Positions 1 through 10,009 of a stretch of 64,000 nt of DNA are shown in pieces. Below the pieces are notes generated by a model. It searched no databases. It worked only from the letters and a program-made list of their open reading frames with translations, and was not told the DNA's origin. Origin of the DNA: Andalucia godoyi (lineage: Eukaryota > Discoba > Jakobea > Jakobida > Andaluciidae); contig VRVR01000032.1 of assembly GCA_009859145.1 (NCBI GenBank), positions 152,854 through 216,853 of the forward strand, written 5' to 3'. Position numbers and translations under genes: made by a program. How positions within the stretch are numbered: the first letter of the stretch is position 1; each line of letters begins with the position of its first letter.

Positions 1-2
1 AA

Positions 3-1214
3 AAAGTGTTTGCAAAGATCCCCTCTTCCGAAGTGCCGCCTCCTCGAAAGAAGCCAAAGACGAGTCACGGCGACTTACCTTCCTTCTCCACGACTTCTGG
101 AAGAAACTCCGGTCTAACGGCATCCGGTAACGGAATGGCAAGTCTGAACACCTCCAACAATATGATGTATGGGAACTTGAATCTCATGCCGTCCAGTGCG
201 GCGAACTCCGGCCATTCACACATGACGCTTCTTCATTCCAATGGAGGTGGAGTGAATGGTACGCCAAGCAACAGTTATAGCACTTCGTCGACATCCATAT
301 CGGATGCTCTTGTGATGAACATGGGCATGGGCATGAACATGAACATGAACATCGGCATGCCAGGTGATGTTCTAGGGCTTCAGTCGGTCATGTCGGACCC
401 TTCCGGAGTCCTGATGCTCTCCACATCTGCTTCGGGAACGCACACTCATAATTCGACACCCACTTCCAGTAATATGCACGGATCCATGGAAACAAGCATC
501 CCTATGAGCGGAGGAAGCTCTGCCGCGCCGAGCAGTAGCGCTGTATCAGGTGACTACGGATCTTCTGAAATGAGGCATCCGCAACAGCAACAGCATCCGC
601 AACAGCACCAACAGCATCAGCATCAGCATCAGCAACAGCATCAGCAACAGCATCAGCAACAGCAACAGGTTCAACACGTTCAGCAACTGCATCAACAGTC
701 TCCACGACAGCAACAGTTTCATCAACATCCACAATTGCAGCCACTGCATCCACCACAACCTGCGCAATCGCAAATTCTGCATTCTCCGCTGGATCCCTCT
801 GGTGCTTCCGCTTCTTTACCACGCCATCTCCCCCAGCATGGGTTGATTGGTCCATACTCCTTGCATTCTGCCAATATCCGAGCGTCTACAGTCTCCAGCA
901 TGAGTGATTGGAAGATGCAGATCGGACAACAATTGCGTCAGCAGTCGGAGGTTCCACTTTCTCTGCAGATGGAACATCACGGTAACCCCAATCTCCCTCG
1001 AGTACTGGGACTGCTTCTCGCTGCAGATAATCGAGATGAGTGGCATGCAAGGCTCCGGGAATGCTCGCCGACCGATATTCAGTTTGCGGATGTCCTTGTC
1101 CGCGCAGCCTATACTCGTCTGTCACTGTCCATGCCAGTCCCTTCGTCACACAGTTCTGGTGCAGATGGGCTGCCCGGTATCCTGAGGCCGCATCCTCTAC
1201 GACCCAGCTACTAG
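3..1214 (+). CDS. Gln/His-rich low-complexity protein, 5' truncated by window edge
   Basis: The reading frame is open to the left edge, with no ATG at its beginning, so the true start lies outside the window or in an upstream exon. The visible part has a basic, Pro-rich patch near the start (PPPRKKPK) that resembles a nuclear localisation signal. It is followed by Asn/Ser/Met/Gly-rich sequence and a long Gln/His tract (about bases 579-770). The C-terminal 100 residues are more ordered, with a helical-looking segment (NPNLPRVLGLLLAADNRDEW). Such composition is common in transcriptional or RNA-binding regulators, but I recognise no domain. The stop is TAG at 1212-1214, and the gene is convergent with the PEX4-like gene. 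The function is unknown; a nuclear regulator is only a guess. Confidence 0.75.
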   Translation, partial: KVFAKIPSSEVPPPRKKPKTSHGDLPSFSTTSGRNSGLTASGNGMASLNTSNNMMYGNLNLMPSSAANSGHSHMTLLHSNGGGVNGTPSNSYSTSSTSISDALVMNMGMGMNMNMNIGMPGDVLGLQSVMSDPSGVLMLSTSASGTHTHNSTPTSSNMHGSMETSIPMSGGSSAAPSSSAVSGDYGSSEMRHPQQQQHPQQHQQHQHQHQQQHQQQHQQQQQVQHVQQLHQQSPRQQQFHQHPQLQPLHPPQPAQSQILHSPLDPSGASASLPRHLPQHGLIGPYSLHSANIRASTVSSMSDWKMQIGQQLRQQSEVPLSLQMEHHGNPNLPRVLGLLLAADNRDEWHARLRECSPTDIQFADVLVRAAYTRLSLSMPVPSSHSSGADGLPGILRPHPLRPSY

Positions 1215-1551
1215 CCAACACCACCAACACAAGCACAAACATACATTTTGTGCCGCATGTCCATAGTCCTCGTCGATATATTTTGCTACAACGGAATCAT
1301 CGATTTTTCGAATTGTCAGGGTTTCTCTCGTCCACTTTGCTTTTCCTCTCCTTTTCATTTACACACACACACAACCCCCTCCTCGCTCTCTCTCTCTCTC
1401 TCTCTGTCCCTTCTTTCACCCGTTTGCGATCGCGCTCTTTTTCATTCATGTAATTATTTGGTGTTTTATGTAGCAGTAAACAAAAAGCAGCATTCTCTCG
1501 AGAATAGGAAGGACGGGAAAGAGTTCGATAATTCGGTTTCAGCAACAGCAA
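1215..1551. other. Intergenic spacer with short CT microsatellite
   Basis: This is the 3' spacer between two convergent genes. It is pyrimidine-rich on the plus strand and contains a perfect (CT)10 run at 1386-1405 next to an ACACAC stretch. I see no gene or structured RNA in it. Confidence 0.6.
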
Positions 1552-2043
1552 TCAAGTGCCATTTGGCGACGGCCGACTTCTGGTAGCATACATTTGTGAA
1601 AACATTCGACCCATGGATCGAAATCCTCGAAGGTCGTGATTTCGGATGAGATTTCCTGCATCGCAATTCAACGGCGAATCGGCTTCGGGAGATGTCATGA
1701 GAGCTAGTAATGCGCGGCAAACGGAGGATATCCCCCACGCCGGCGACCAGTGCGGAGACTTCAAAATGTCCAAGCAGATTTCGCCTGTTTTCCAGTGAAT
1801 GTTTGGGTGGAATATCCTTGTGCGAAATAATGCAACTGGAGGAACAAGAGGATACTCCGGGGGTATACTAAACTCCACTTCAAAGAAGTAACCATCATAT
1901 GGAGAGCCTTCCGGTCCTTTGAGCCACGCACGCCACGACCGCAGTCCAGAATCATCAGACGGTGCACAATATACATCTGGATCTTTGGCGTTCGACCGCA
2001 TCAAGTCCTGGTATTCGCGCATCAGTCGCGAGGTGCTTGTCAT
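1552..2043 (-). CDS. PEX4: Ubiquitin-conjugating enzyme E2, PEX4-like
   Basis: The protein has 163 residues and a complete UBC fold. It carries the HPN motif (79-81) and the catalytic cysteine Cys90 inside HWKTGEICLDIL, followed by SPAWGISSVCRALLALM and a DSPLNCDAGNL block. These blocks, especially the KTGEICLDIL/SPAW/SVCRA series and the C-terminal RGFRSMGRMF segment, match the peroxisomal E2 PEX4 (plant UBC21/PEX4 type) better than other E2 classes. In that family the enzyme monoubiquitinates the cargo receptor PEX5 at the peroxisome membrane so that it can be recycled. The ATG at 2041-2043 gives an E2 of the usual length. It is divergent from RadA, with a 333-bp shared promoter region. Together with the PTS2 citrate synthase at 18458 it indicates working peroxisomes. 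Confidence 0.88.
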   Translation of the reverse strand: MTSTSRLMREYQDLMRSNAKDPDVYCAPSDDSGLRSWRAWLKGPEGSPYDGYFFEVEFSIPPEYPLVPPVALFRTRIFHPNIHWKTGEICLDILKSPHWSPAWGISSVCRALLALMTSPEADSPLNCDAGNLIRNHDLRGFRSMGRMFSQMYATRSRPSPNGT

Positions 2044-2376
2044 TTCTTTCCGTCTACTTTTTTATTCGGTTCTTTTTTCCCTCGCCTGTCTTTGGAAAAC
2101 TGCGAGCAGAAATTGCAGAAACAGAACGTGAGATCCAGTTTTCCGTTCATTGCAGTCTCTCCCCCTTTTGCTCTTCGTCACCATCAAATAAAATATCCCA
2201 CTTGAAGAGCCGCCTGTCGACAGACAGCGACAGACTTTTCGTTTCTTGGGCAGGATTTCCCGAAGCGCTGCGGGTGTGGAGCTGTCCCTGGTCATCGTTT
2301 CCTGAAGCCCTCTTTTTCTCGAGCTGCGGAAAATGCTGATTTGCGTGCATGTTGCATTGATGATGCACTGAAAAGC
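2044..2376. promoter_or_regulatory. Shared divergent promoter region (PEX4-like / RadA)
   Basis: This is the 333 bp between the two divergent ATGs. It has pyrimidine-rich stretches on both sides, but I cannot point to a TATA box or another defined element. It holds no convincing ORF. Confidence 0.4.
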
Positions 2377-3996
2377 ATGGCTTTCAGACGTTTGCTTTCT
2401 GGAGGACATATCGCTTTGTTCACAAGAGAATTCTGCTGCCTCCTGAATAGGCCGCCGCAATTTCGGTCATTTTCCGAAGTACCATCGTTTACTAGAAAAC
2501 CCCGTTCTCGAGAACGGTCAAAGTACGTATGCAGCAATTGTGGGGCTAGTCACGCAACTTGGATGGGCCGCTGTCCGTCGTGTGAGGCGTGGAACAGTCT
2601 GCAGTTCCATCAAGCTGATTCGCAGAGCAACCACAGTGGTTCGGCCATCCGCACCAGGAACGCGGTTCAACTGGACGCTATCCGCCTGTCCTCTGCGGAT
2701 GCATTTTCCAAAGACGACGCGCGGATTTTATGTGGGATTCCGGAATTTGATCGTGTCCTGGGAGGTGGACTTGTACCTTCGTCGCTTGTTCTTGTCGGAG
2801 GAGAACCAGGAATCGGCAAGTCGACCCTGCTCATGCAGGTGGCGCGAGGCTACGCGGATCAGGCAAAGAAGAAAGTTCTCTATGTCTCCGGTGAAGAATC
2901 ACTATCACAAGTCTCTCGCAGACATTTAAGACTATTTCCAAGATTTCGGGACGGCTGTGGTTCGTCCAGCGAATTCGACGTCTTTTTCGCGTCAGAAACA
3001 TCGTTCCCAGCCATTGAACAGTTTGTTCGGCAAGAAAAGATCGATATTGTCATGGTAGATTCTCTGCAAACCATCCACCATCCCGACGCTTCGAGTCTGT
3101 CTTCTACGGCCCCTGGAAGCTTGTCACAGATGAAATACGTGTGCGATGGATTCCTACAATTATGCAAGTCGTCTCGGACATCTGCATTCTTGATCGGCCA
3201 CGTGACGAAGTCCAACGATTTTGCAGGACCCAAAATGATGGAGCATATGGTAGATACTGTTGTATTCTTCGAATCCGACAAGGGCGATATACATCGCGTA
3301 CTGAAAACGTACAAAAATCGATTTGGGCCGACACATGAAATTGGCGTGTTTGAAATGTCTGCACTGGGGTTCATTCCCGTTCAGAATCCATCCTCTCTGT
3401 TCATAAGCAGCGCTCGACTGCATGGATCCGATTCTCATCCGCCGGGCGCCGTTCTTACCTGCATCGTGGAGGGCACAAGGGCATTGGTAGTCGAGGTGCA
3501 GTCGTTGGTTGCAAGACCCTCGCATCCGTCAGCCGTACGTTCTCGATCTGTGGGTCTGGATGCTAATCGTACAAACATGGTCTCTGCTGTTTTGGACGCA
3601 AAGCTGAACATCTCTCTGTCCTCAAAGGACCAATATGTATCACTTCTGGGCGGCCTCAAAGTCTCGGAGCCAGCAGTGGATCTTGCAGTTGCTGCATCCT
3701 TGATGTCATCCTTTTACGACATTTCTCCGCCAGCATCCACATTGTTCGTCGGTGAACTTGGGTTGACGGGGGAAGTGAGAGCGATTACGCACTTGGAGCA
3801 GCGAATTTCCGAAGCAGCGTCACTGGGACTGAAGGCAATCGTAACCCCGGAAACGGCCAGATTGGACAAGGAGTTACTGGGGAAACTTTCGCGCAAAGGA
3901 GTCTCGATTGTACCTTGTGCATCTTTGTGGGATCTCGAGAAAATCATGAGAATCGATCGAAAGTCGAAAACACAGCAGCAAACTATCGGTGACTAG
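2377..3996 (+). CDS. RADA: RadA/Sms DNA recombination protein, probably organellar
   Basis: The protein has 539 residues from the first in-frame ATG (2377). Its N-terminus (MAFRRLLSGGHIALFTREF) is basic and hydrophobic like a mitochondrial presequence. It then has the bacterial RadA layout: a C4 zinc finger at Cys52/55/66/69 (CSNC...CPSC), a Walker A P-loop GGEPGIGKST around 141-150, the RadA-specific KNRFG motif (KNRFGPTHEIGVF), and a C-terminal Lon-like domain. Bacterial RadA is a DnaB-like branch-migration helicase that extends D-loops in recombination. Plants and some protists keep nuclear copies that act in organelle DNA repair. Nothing in base use sets it apart from its neighbours, so an established eukaryotic gene of bacterial origin is more likely than a recent transfer. 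Its TAG stop overlaps the stop of the convergent gene. Confidence 0.93.
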   Translation: MAFRRLLSGGHIALFTREFCCLLNRPPQFRSFSEVPSFTRKPRSRERSKYVCSNCGASHATWMGRCPSCEAWNSLQFHQADSQSNHSGSAIRTRNAVQLDAIRLSSADAFSKDDARILCGIPEFDRVLGGGLVPSSLVLVGGEPGIGKSTLLMQVARGYADQAKKKVLYVSGEESLSQVSRRHLRLFPRFRDGCGSSSEFDVFFASETSFPAIEQFVRQEKIDIVMVDSLQTIHHPDASSLSSTAPGSLSQMKYVCDGFLQLCKSSRTSAFLIGHVTKSNDFAGPKMMEHMVDTVVFFESDKGDIHRVLKTYKNRFGPTHEIGVFEMSALGFIPVQNPSSLFISSARLHGSDSHPPGAVLTCIVEGTRALVVEVQSLVARPSHPSAVRSRSVGLDANRTNMVSAVLDAKLNISLSSKDQYVSLLGGLKVSEPAVDLAVAASLMSSFYDISPPASTLFVGELGLTGEVRAITHLEQRISEAASLGLKAIVTPETARLDKELLGKLSRKGVSIVPCASLWDLEKIMRIDRKSKTQQQTIGD

Positions 3997-5867
3997 AGTT
4001 CTTCGAATCTCAGTTTTGCAAACTGAATCCACTCCGGGGTTGAATTAATCATGACACACCGGCTCACAATCTCGACCTTTTTTGCAGATTCCAGCGACAC
4101 TTTCCGTCGCTTGATCACAGATCCGAACTTAAACCATGACGGTTGGTCCCAGAAGGACAATTCTTTGGAGTCACAGAGCCGAATGGCCTCTTTCATGCTC
4201 CGTTTGTGTAAGTCGCTGGGTGCGAATACGGTTCTACTCAAGGTCATGACGGCATTTCGGAATCCTTCCGCTTGTCTCCATGCAACGTATTCAAGGACGT
4301 CCACGTCGTTGGTAATTTGAAACACCCTGGCGTCAAAATGCGCGCACTGCGAATTAATGCGATCCCTTGTTTCTTCGGGATACCGACTCCAATCCATAGA
4401 AGATATGTGGTAGTTGAATCTGGAAGATGCAAATCCAGACAGCACAGAAGCTAGTTTCAGAGCGCGACCACCAAATAAAAAGTCCGAGTCATTTCCGATA
4501 TTTTCTGACCCAGCACTGTATGAAAAAAACACAACTGTGATCTCATCTGACTGATGATATGCCAAACTCGGATTGAATTCCAGAACTAGATCCGCACTCG
4601 TACGAAGCATTGCTTGACGGAACTGGTCATCATGAGGAGTTTTCATGCCCCTGGTATATGTAGAAAATGCTCTTCCATCTAGCCGCACAATGAACGGATG
4701 GTCCTTTGAAACTTTGGCATGAAACCCCATCTTTTCCATGGCGCGCATGGCTGAAGACTTCAAAATCCGGTCATATATATGACTGAAAACAGAATCGGCA
4801 TCCCAGAAATGGACGTCAGCGAAAGGTAGCGCAGACGTGTTCGATATGTCAGCTGCATTCCGATCATACAGCGCCGCTCGACTGTTTCCACTATGCGTGT
4901 TCGAGTCAACAAGCAATCGCAATCGTTTGGACATCGAGGTCTCCACAACTTCACCAGGAGCAAGGGTGGGAACCTGACGCTTTGAAGACACCGTCGAACT
5001 GTTCAGCTGGCTGGAATCGACAAAAAAGGTGCCAGCGGCAGCAATTCTCAGCAGTGTTTCCCGGCCCTCAACGTCGTAACTTGCAGCGTTCTGAGAATAA
5101 TCCACTTCTATGTCCTCCAACGAATACAACGGTCCAACTCTGTTCAAAATCGCCAATTCAATGTCGCTTAGCGGAGCCGTCAACCGAGGATTTCGGCGAT
5201 ACTGGAGAAATGCCAGTCTCTTGTCACATCCATAATCATATGCATGAGCCAAGTACATTGCTTTGCGTGAAGAGAGACCCGCCTCGTCCTCCGTGAACAC
5301 CTTTCCAACCGCAGCGGCCAGGTCTTTGTACATGACTCCCAGATCACCAGCAAATGACAATGGAATCTCTCCAACACTCTGCATTTTCGATACAGAGTCC
5401 ACTAACAAATACTGCGAACGGACAATGCGCACTATGACCGGAGACAGCACATACAACTCCACCAGCTTTTCGGTCAGCAATCCATGCACATCCGAAATTA
5501 CGCACTGTCTCTGTTCGCGAAGAAGAATTGTATCAACACGTAGAGTGTCCAAGCCCCCTACTCCGCCAGTGGACAACGGTGCAGATCCAAGTCCCATTCC
5601 AAGTCGCCGAAGCATCCCGTTTGGTACACTACGAGAGCGATCGTCTGCAAAAGATACTGCAGAATTCGAGTCTGATGCAACCGCAGATCGTTCGACAATA
5701 AGTTTGCCCAGAACTTCGAAATGTGGATACAACATGGCTTGTACGCTCAATGCAATTGATTCTGGCAGTCGTGCAATCATGGCTGATAATTCAGCAGAGT
5801 GATCATCCACTAATCCGCCTTCGGATGCCTCTCCCGATCCCGAATCAATTTCGTCATCTGATATCAT
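3993..5867 (-). CDS. tRNAHis guanylyltransferase-like protein with long N-terminal extension
   Basis: The protein has 624 residues. Residues from about 365 on match the Thg1 family of 3'-5' nucleotidyltransferases, which add G(-1) to tRNAHis or repair tRNA 5' ends. The metal-binding aspartate lies in FIVRLDGRAF (Asp397), and the second pair lies in HQSDEITVVF (Asp441-Glu442). The later FDARVF...EYVAWRQAEGFRNA block is also family-typical. I do not find the HINN-type tRNA-contact motif of canonical eukaryotic Thg1, which favours a Thg1-like protein (TLP). The first ~360 residues are unlike anything I recognise and more than double the usual 240-280 aa length. They are mostly helical-looking, with a Ser-rich stretch. 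The start is the ATG at 5865-5867. The stop codon shares CTAG with the RadA stop. Confidence 0.82.
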   Translation of the reverse strand: MISDDEIDSGSGEASEGGLVDDHSAELSAMIARLPESIALSVQAMLYPHFEVLGKLIVERSAVASDSNSAVSFADDRSRSVPNGMLRRLGMGLGSAPLSTGGVGGLDTLRVDTILLREQRQCVISDVHGLLTEKLVELYVLSPVIVRIVRSQYLLVDSVSKMQSVGEIPLSFAGDLGVMYKDLAAAVGKVFTEDEAGLSSRKAMYLAHAYDYGCDKRLAFLQYRRNPRLTAPLSDIELAILNRVGPLYSLEDIEVDYSQNAASYDVEGRETLLRIAAAGTFFVDSSQLNSSTVSSKRQVPTLAPGEVVETSMSKRLRLLVDSNTHSGNSRAALYDRNAADISNTSALPFADVHFWDADSVFSHIYDRILKSSAMRAMEKMGFHAKVSKDHPFIVRLDGRAFSTYTRGMKTPHDDQFRQAMLRTSADLVLEFNPSLAYHQSDEITVVFFSYSAGSENIGNDSDFLFGGRALKLASVLSGFASSRFNYHISSMDWSRYPEETRDRINSQCAHFDARVFQITNDVDVLEYVAWRQAEGFRNAVMTLSRTVFAPSDLHKRSMKEAIRLCDSKELSFWDQPSWFKFGSVIKRRKVSLESAKKVEIVSRCVMINSTPEWIQFAKLRFEEL

Positions 5868-6071
5868 GCAGTCAAGTCGTACGACGAAAATGACGGGGGG
5901 AAGGCTTTCTTGTGCTCAACCTCTCTGCAGACAAGATGATGAAGAGCATGGACAACATTTAAAAATGTTGCACGCGGGAGAAGTGACAAGAAAGGAAAGG
6001 ACGATCGTGAAGGAAAAGTGGTTCGACGATTGTCGATTCAAAGAAAAGCAATATTCGTATGCCTTCCTGTA
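5868..6071. promoter_or_regulatory. Upstream region of the Thg1-like gene
   Basis: This is about 200 bp of non-coding sequence immediately 5' of the Thg1-like start, before the dispersed repeat begins. I see no defined motif. Confidence 0.3.
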
Positions 6072-6836
<765 letters not shown>

Positions 6837-6859
6837 AAACAACAAATGCACAAAGATGA

Positions 6860-8032
6860 CTATCTAGTTCGTTTCAGGAGCTGCATCGCAGCATATTCTA
6901 AAGCAGTTCGTTCGTCCTCAACAGAGGAGTCGCCGGACGATACAGCAGTGATTCTTCGGGCAGCTTTTAGCGCTTCTTCCGCGTGCCAAGCAGCAAGATC
7001 TCTAGATTGCTCCACGCCTTTGGAATTTTTCACACTGTTGAGAGCTAGTTCGACATCGCCGATTGCGCCAAATCTACGTCTAATGGCGTCCCACAGATCA
7101 CGATTTTTGTGTTCTTGTGCAGCAAACAAGACCGGTGCAGTCGCAAGGCCCTGTCGCAAATCAGCACCTTCAGACGGCTTCCCGACGATTGCTGATGATT
7201 GAGTGTAATCCAGTACGTCATCAATGAGTTGAAAGGAGATTCCGACATGCTTTCCGTACATGTACGCAGCTTCTTCGTTCTCGCTTTCAAACGACTCCGC
7301 AAGCACAGAACCGCTGTGCTCATCTTTGCTGAGCGCGAATGGGAGCTTGAACGACGGAGATGCACAATTCTCGTCCATAGATGCTCCGCTTGCTGTCTTG
7401 CACGCTTTCGACTCTGCGAGCACCACTGCAGCTCTTGACGCATTCGCAAGCAACGAAGCAGTCTTGTAAAATGTCTTTTCAAGGTACGTTGGCATATTAT
7501 CAATGACTCCCATTTGGATACATTCGCCAAGAGTAAGGTGTTCTAATGTTTCTGACAGCATGCTGACCACTCGTGGGGTGCGCAGAGAAGCAAGCATTCT
7601 GGATGCTCGAGCAAGCAGGAAGTCCCCTGCAAGAACGGCGAGCCGAGTACAATCCTCTACTTTGTGCAAGCACGCCATGGATCGCCGAGTATCTGCCTCG
7701 TCAATTACATCGTCATGGATCAACGATGCAGAATGTATAATTTCAGTGATGGCAGCAAGCGTCTGACGATCCACTGCACTGGCGCCAGCGAGTCGACCGA
7801 TTGTCAGCACCAAACGCGGTCGAAACTGCTTCCCTCTCGCCGCCGGAGAGAAAAGATAGTTGGCTGCTCGATGCATAACAGGGTGATTCGACGCAACGCT
7901 CTGCATCAGTAGATCGTTCACGAGACCGATTTCGTGTTCCGTTCGAGCATGCTGAGACGTTGAAAAGGAAATGAGTCGCCGGAACGGTGAACTAGGACTC
8001 CGAGAAATCCTCACACCGCAACGAGCGAACAT
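6860..8032 (-). CDS. COQ1: trans-Polyprenyl diphosphate synthase (ubiquinone side chain), mitochondrial
   Basis: The protein has 390 residues from the ATG at 8030-8032. The N-terminus (MFARCGVRISRSPSSPFRRL) is Arg/Ser-rich and looks like a mitochondrial presequence. The two aspartate-rich motifs of E-type prenyl synthases are intact: DDVID at 107-111, with the following RR, and DDVLD at 271-275, followed by the GKPSEGADLRQG block. By family these enzymes elongate FPP or GGPP with isopentenyl diphosphate to make the ubiquinone tail. Chain length cannot be read here. Between them, residues about 208-255 form a hydrophilic stretch longer than in most relatives. It is transcribed in tandem with the Thg1-like gene but separated from it by the repeat. 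Confidence 0.9.
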   Translation of the reverse strand: MFARCGVRISRSPSSPFRRLISFSTSQHARTEHEIGLVNDLLMQSVASNHPVMHRAANYLFSPAARGKQFRPRLVLTIGRLAGASAVDRQTLAAITEIIHSASLIHDDVIDEADTRRSMACLHKVEDCTRLAVLAGDFLLARASRMLASLRTPRVVSMLSETLEHLTLGECIQMGVIDNMPTYLEKTFYKTASLLANASRAAVVLAESKACKTASGASMDENCASPSFKLPFALSKDEHSGSVLAESFESENEEAAYMYGKHVGISFQLIDDVLDYTQSSAIVGKPSEGADLRQGLATAPVLFAAQEHKNRDLWDAIRRRFGAIGDVELALNSVKNSKGVEQSRDLAAWHAEEALKAARRITAVSSGDSSVEDERTALEYAAMQLLKRTR

Positions 8033-8686
8033 TTGACCAAAAAATTCTATTTAATAAAAAAAGGATACCAAGAAAAACAATGTTAAAACCACAAAAAGAA
8101 ATTTGCCAGAGGGTTTTTGGAAGAGCACATTCGCACCAGCAGCATGGCAGAAGAAAAAAGACTGGTTCAACTACCCCGTGGGGATGGTGAAGGGAACCAG
8201 AGACCTTGTTACAGTCGCTGAATAAACGATTTTCGATGGACAATCTCGAGAAGTCAAAAAGTCAGAGACTCGAAAGCTTTGCTTGGCCAAAAATAGCCCA
8301 GAGCGAAAATCGTTTCTTTTTGTTCACAGCTCACCACCGCTCAGTACTAGCCTTGACAGATTGGAGATGGGAGTGTTGAACATTCGGATCTTGAATTCTT
8401 GAGATCACCGAGCTGATGGAATCGCCCCGCAGCGCTGAAGTCCGCATTTCACAAGCTTCCTCCGTTTCGGATGACATCAAAGAGCAACTGACAACAAATC
8501 CCCGGATCGCTGATTGACTTATTGGAGATATCTCGTAGCTGGTTTTTCATATTCTTCAGCATACACGGTTCTCCCCTCCCTTTTGTTTTGAGAAAGCCCG
8601 GCCGCATTAACACGAGGAAGTGCTTCAGTTCTGTGCTCCCAATAGATTTCCTCAAAGAAGGGAATTATTTGTTATCATTTTTTGTC
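8033..8686. promoter_or_regulatory. Divergent intergenic region
   Basis: This is 654 bp between divergently transcribed genes. A poly-T-rich patch (TTATCATTTTTTGTC) sits directly before the downstream ATG at 8687. Several short frames exist, but none has an ATG and protein-like composition together. I see no gene. Confidence 0.4.
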
Positions 8687-10009
8687 ATGAGCATTTCCTC
8701 AGAGCACAGTGAAGCTTCCATCTCTGGAACGAACAGCGAAATCCTTTCCAAGACAGATGGAGATGTCGAAAGTCAGTCTTTGGAAGAATTCCATGATCTG
8801 CCCATTCCACAGCAGTCCGAAGCGGGTAATCCGTCTGCGCAGCAGAATCATGTACATAAATGGTGGCAGCGGCGAGGTGCAAATCGACGAGTGGATCACG
8901 AATTCGCGCAGATGGAAGAGCGTCTTTATGCAATGGGGCGCAAACTTCGAGACCGTAGTTCGTCTGCGCTGCGGCACCTCAAAGATACTCATTCGTTCCG
9001 AGTTACAAAGGGGGGCGTAGAAAGACTGAATGCAGTCGATCAATTTCGAGGGTGGACGATATTTCTGATGTTTTTGGTGAATTTTTACGCTGATCCCAAT
9101 GGGACAGAACACTGGTGGTGGCCAATCCAGCACAAGCGTCATCATTTCCGCTTGGCGACTCTGGTATTGCCTCATTTCATGTGGCTTTCTGGCTATGCAA
9201 CTGCAATGTCAATGGAAAGAGCCATGCAGAGTGGGCAGTCGACTTCGGCAAGAGAAGCTTATCGCGCTGTTGTGTTCCGAAGCTTGCGAATGCTTCTTCT
9301 TGGACTTGCTTTGTACAGCAAAGCACCTTTATATTGGACAACCTGGTGGGACGCTCTCGTGGATCTCGCGCTTGCCGGTCTGGCAGTTGCGTGGCTGAAT
9401 TTCTATGCCGTCTGGGTTCGCATCTGCGTTGCGCTGCTTGGGATGCTGGTGTATACGGTCGTGCTCACTCAGACCAACTATGCAACATTCATTGACCAGT
9501 ATTCTTTGTGGGATGGAGGTCCTGCAGGTACGCTGATGTGGATCAGCATCTACATGCTTGGATCCTGTACGTTTCACATACACTCCATGCCTCTGTGGGC
9601 ACGGCTTCCTCTGAAGAAGAGGTTAGGTTGGAATGCACTTGTCGGCATTGTGTGGTGTGCCAGCGGATGTGCATTTGCAGTGCCGTGGGGTGGTATGAAA
9701 ACTGAGTGGGCGTTTTCGAGACAATGGTGCACGGTACCATTCATCCTCCTCACCGGTGGAATATCACAACTATCATACACATTCTTCCAATTGTTGTGTG
9801 ATGGTTTGAGAGTTGTCATTCCACTTTTCTCATGGCTCTCTGAAAATTCAATGGCACTGTACGCCTTCCACTTGGTCTTTGTAAGGAATGGGCTGGAACC
9901 TCTTGATGCGCCAGATTGGCAAATCCTTTCTGTCGGTACCTTGTACACTGCGTTCATGTGCTTGGTTTCATATCATCTGCATCAGAATTCCATTCTCATC
10001 AAAGTATGA
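8687..10009 (+). CDS. Multi-pass membrane protein of the HGSNAT/YeiB acyltransferase-like family
   Basis: The protein has 440 residues from the first ATG in frame. A Ser/acidic cytosolic N-terminus of about 110 residues precedes the conserved entry RLNAVDQFRGWTIFLMFLVN. This matches the RxxxLDxxRG-plus-first-helix signature of heparan-alpha-glucosaminide N-acetyltransferase and DUF1624/YeiB-like membrane proteins. Roughly eight to ten hydrophobic segments follow, including HFMWLSGYATAMSMERA, in which family members keep a GxA(x)SxxxR-like pattern. Relatives move acetyl or acyl groups across a membrane onto sugars. The substrate and compartment cannot be deduced here. The call rests on the first helix block and overall topology, so membership is likely and exact function is open. 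Confidence 0.6.
   Translation: MSISSEHSEASISGTNSEILSKTDGDVESQSLEEFHDLPIPQQSEAGNPSAQQNHVHKWWQRRGANRRVDHEFAQMEERLYAMGRKLRDRSSSALRHLKDTHSFRVTKGGVERLNAVDQFRGWTIFLMFLVNFYADPNGTEHWWWPIQHKRHHFRLATLVLPHFMWLSGYATAMSMERAMQSGQSTSAREAYRAVVFRSLRMLLLGLALYSKAPLYWTTWWDALVDLALAGLAVAWLNFYAVWVRICVALLGMLVYTVVLTQTNYATFIDQYSLWDGGPAGTLMWISIYMLGSCTFHIHSMPLWARLPLKKRLGWNALVGIVWCASGCAFAVPWGGMKTEWAFSRQWCTVPFILLTGGISQLSYTFFQLLCDGLRVVIPLFSWLSENSMALYAFHLVFVRNGLEPLDAPDWQILSVGTLYTAFMCLVSYHLHQNSILIKV

Noticed and set aside
502-855. Minus-strand frame opposite the Gln/His-rich gene
   Set aside because: It mirrors the CAG/CAT repeats of the plus-strand gene (Ala/Val/Asp repeats). It is a shadow frame.
2377-3996. RadA considered as evidence for a bacterial source of the DNA
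   Set aside because: It lies among clearly eukaryotic genes (PEX4-like, Thg1-like) with similar codon use, and a stop codon is shared with a eukaryotic neighbour.
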